From positions 1-41,434 of the forward strand of contig CACFKJ010000005.1 of assembly GCA_902566805.1 (NCBI GenBank): DNA of 41,434 bases, in the 5' to 3' direction. The notes beneath the pieces are model-generated. The model saw only the letters and a list, made by a program, of their open reading frames with translations. It searched no databases and had not been told where the DNA came from. A program made the position numbers and the translations under genes. Source of the DNA: an uncultured Pelagibacteraceae bacterium (GTDB taxonomy: Bacteria > Pseudomonadota > Alphaproteobacteria > Pelagibacterales > Pelagibacteraceae). Numbering within the stretch: the first letter of the stretch is position 1; each line of letters starts with the position of its first letter. Below, one piece after another: positions 40,672 to 41,434 of this stretch.

Positions 40672-41424
40672 ATGGCCTTTCTTAAAAAAATCAAACAACT
40701 AATTAAACCTTTTGTGCCTCCTATTCTCACTGGAAAACTTCCTTATTATAAATTAAAAGGAGATATTTTAGACATTTTTAATATTAACATTTTTGAATAT
40801 GAAAATAAATCATTTAATAGAATAGCTTTCATTAATTATGCTATAAACAGATATGAATTTGAAAAGTGTAAATATTTAGAAATAGGTGTATTACACAAAG
40901 AGGTATTTGACTCAATCCCTTTGCTTGAACTAAATAAATATGGAGTCGATCCAGTTATGGGTGGAAATTTTAAAATGACTTCTGATGAATTTTTTCAAAA
41001 TATAGAAAAAGATCTAAAATTTGATGTTGTTTTTATCGATGGATTGCATACCTATAAACAATGTCAAAACGATGTACTTAATTCATTAAATTTTTTAAAT
41101 GAAGATGGTGTAATTTTTATTCATGATTTGCTTCCACGGAATCATTTAGAAGGGCACAGCAAAAAACAAGCGACGACTTTTTGGCATGGTGAGATATGGA
41201 AAGTGGCCGTTGAGATAAATGATCACCCTGATTTATTATTAAAAATAGCAAATATTGATAAAGGAGTTGGAATAGTTAAAAAAAAAAAACAATATTCGTC
41301 ATATAAAAAAAATGATGATTTAAAGTCAAAAAGTTTTGATGATTTTATTAATATATATAAAAATCAGTTAGACATTGTTGACTCTTATAAAGCATTTGAA
41401 TTTATAAAAAAAACGCCTAATTAA
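40672..41424 (+). CDS. Class I SAM-dependent methyltransferase-like protein
   Basis: KYLEIGVL...YGVDPVMGG...FDVVFIDGLHTYKQCQNDVLNSLNFLNEDGVIFIHDLLP. Confidence 0.8.
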   Translation: MAFLKKIKQLIKPFVPPILTGKLPYYKLKGDILDIFNINIFEYENKSFNRIAFINYAINRYEFEKCKYLEIGVLHKEVFDSIPLLELNKYGVDPVMGGNFKMTSDEFFQNIEKDLKFDVVFIDGLHTYKQCQNDVLNSLNFLNEDGVIFIHDLLPRNHLEGHSKKQATTFWHGEIWKVAVEINDHPDLLLKIANIDKGVGIVKKKKQYSSYKKNDDLKSKSFDDFINIYKNQLDIVDSYKAFEFIKKTPN

Positions 41425-41434
41425 ATTCCTTTAA

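Noticed and set aside
41278-41289. A12 homopolymer in the methyltransferase as a possible phase-variation switch
   Set aside because: Runs of similar length occur in thiE (~30318) and suhB (~31808) in this AT-rich genome, so it is not specific evidence.

Overview
This 41.4-kb, very AT-rich, gene-dense window looks like a Pelagibacterales (SAR11, 'Candidatus Pelagibacter'-like) chromosome. The taxonomic call rests on base composition, protein families and gene order, not on a database search. Positions ~1-38,000 are mostly core: pdxH/aroC/dxs/ispA/xseB, a Sua5-type tsaC, an ABC exporter, tRNA-Arg, rluD-rpoH, purA-thiD-glmM-folP-ftsH-tilS-cpoB-pal-tolBARQ, a RuvC-like gene, yebC, fau-like, zapA, tkt-gap-pgk-fba-thiE, efp-suhB-rpmE-trcR-like-rpsU, tRNA-fMet, pntA(2)B, an unlisted rpmJ, a sugar epimerase and a solitary 5S rRNA. 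Beyond the 5S (38,018 to the end) the content becomes accessory: an SGNH-like membrane protein, a GSDH-like beta-propeller and a SAM methyltransferase. This fits the edge of the SAR11 hypervariable region recalled to lie between 23S and unlinked 5S. No CRISPR, transposase or integrase was seen, and I do not claim a new defence system. The strongest second-look items are: a GAPDH with all three classical NAD-specificity positions changed toward NADP; a probable AUU start with a strong GGAGG Shine-Dalgarno on rpsU; a 5S rRNA with its own near-consensus promoter reading into an epimerase-rpmJ unit; and a phage-type RuvC in the ruvCAB locus with ruvA and ruvB missing.
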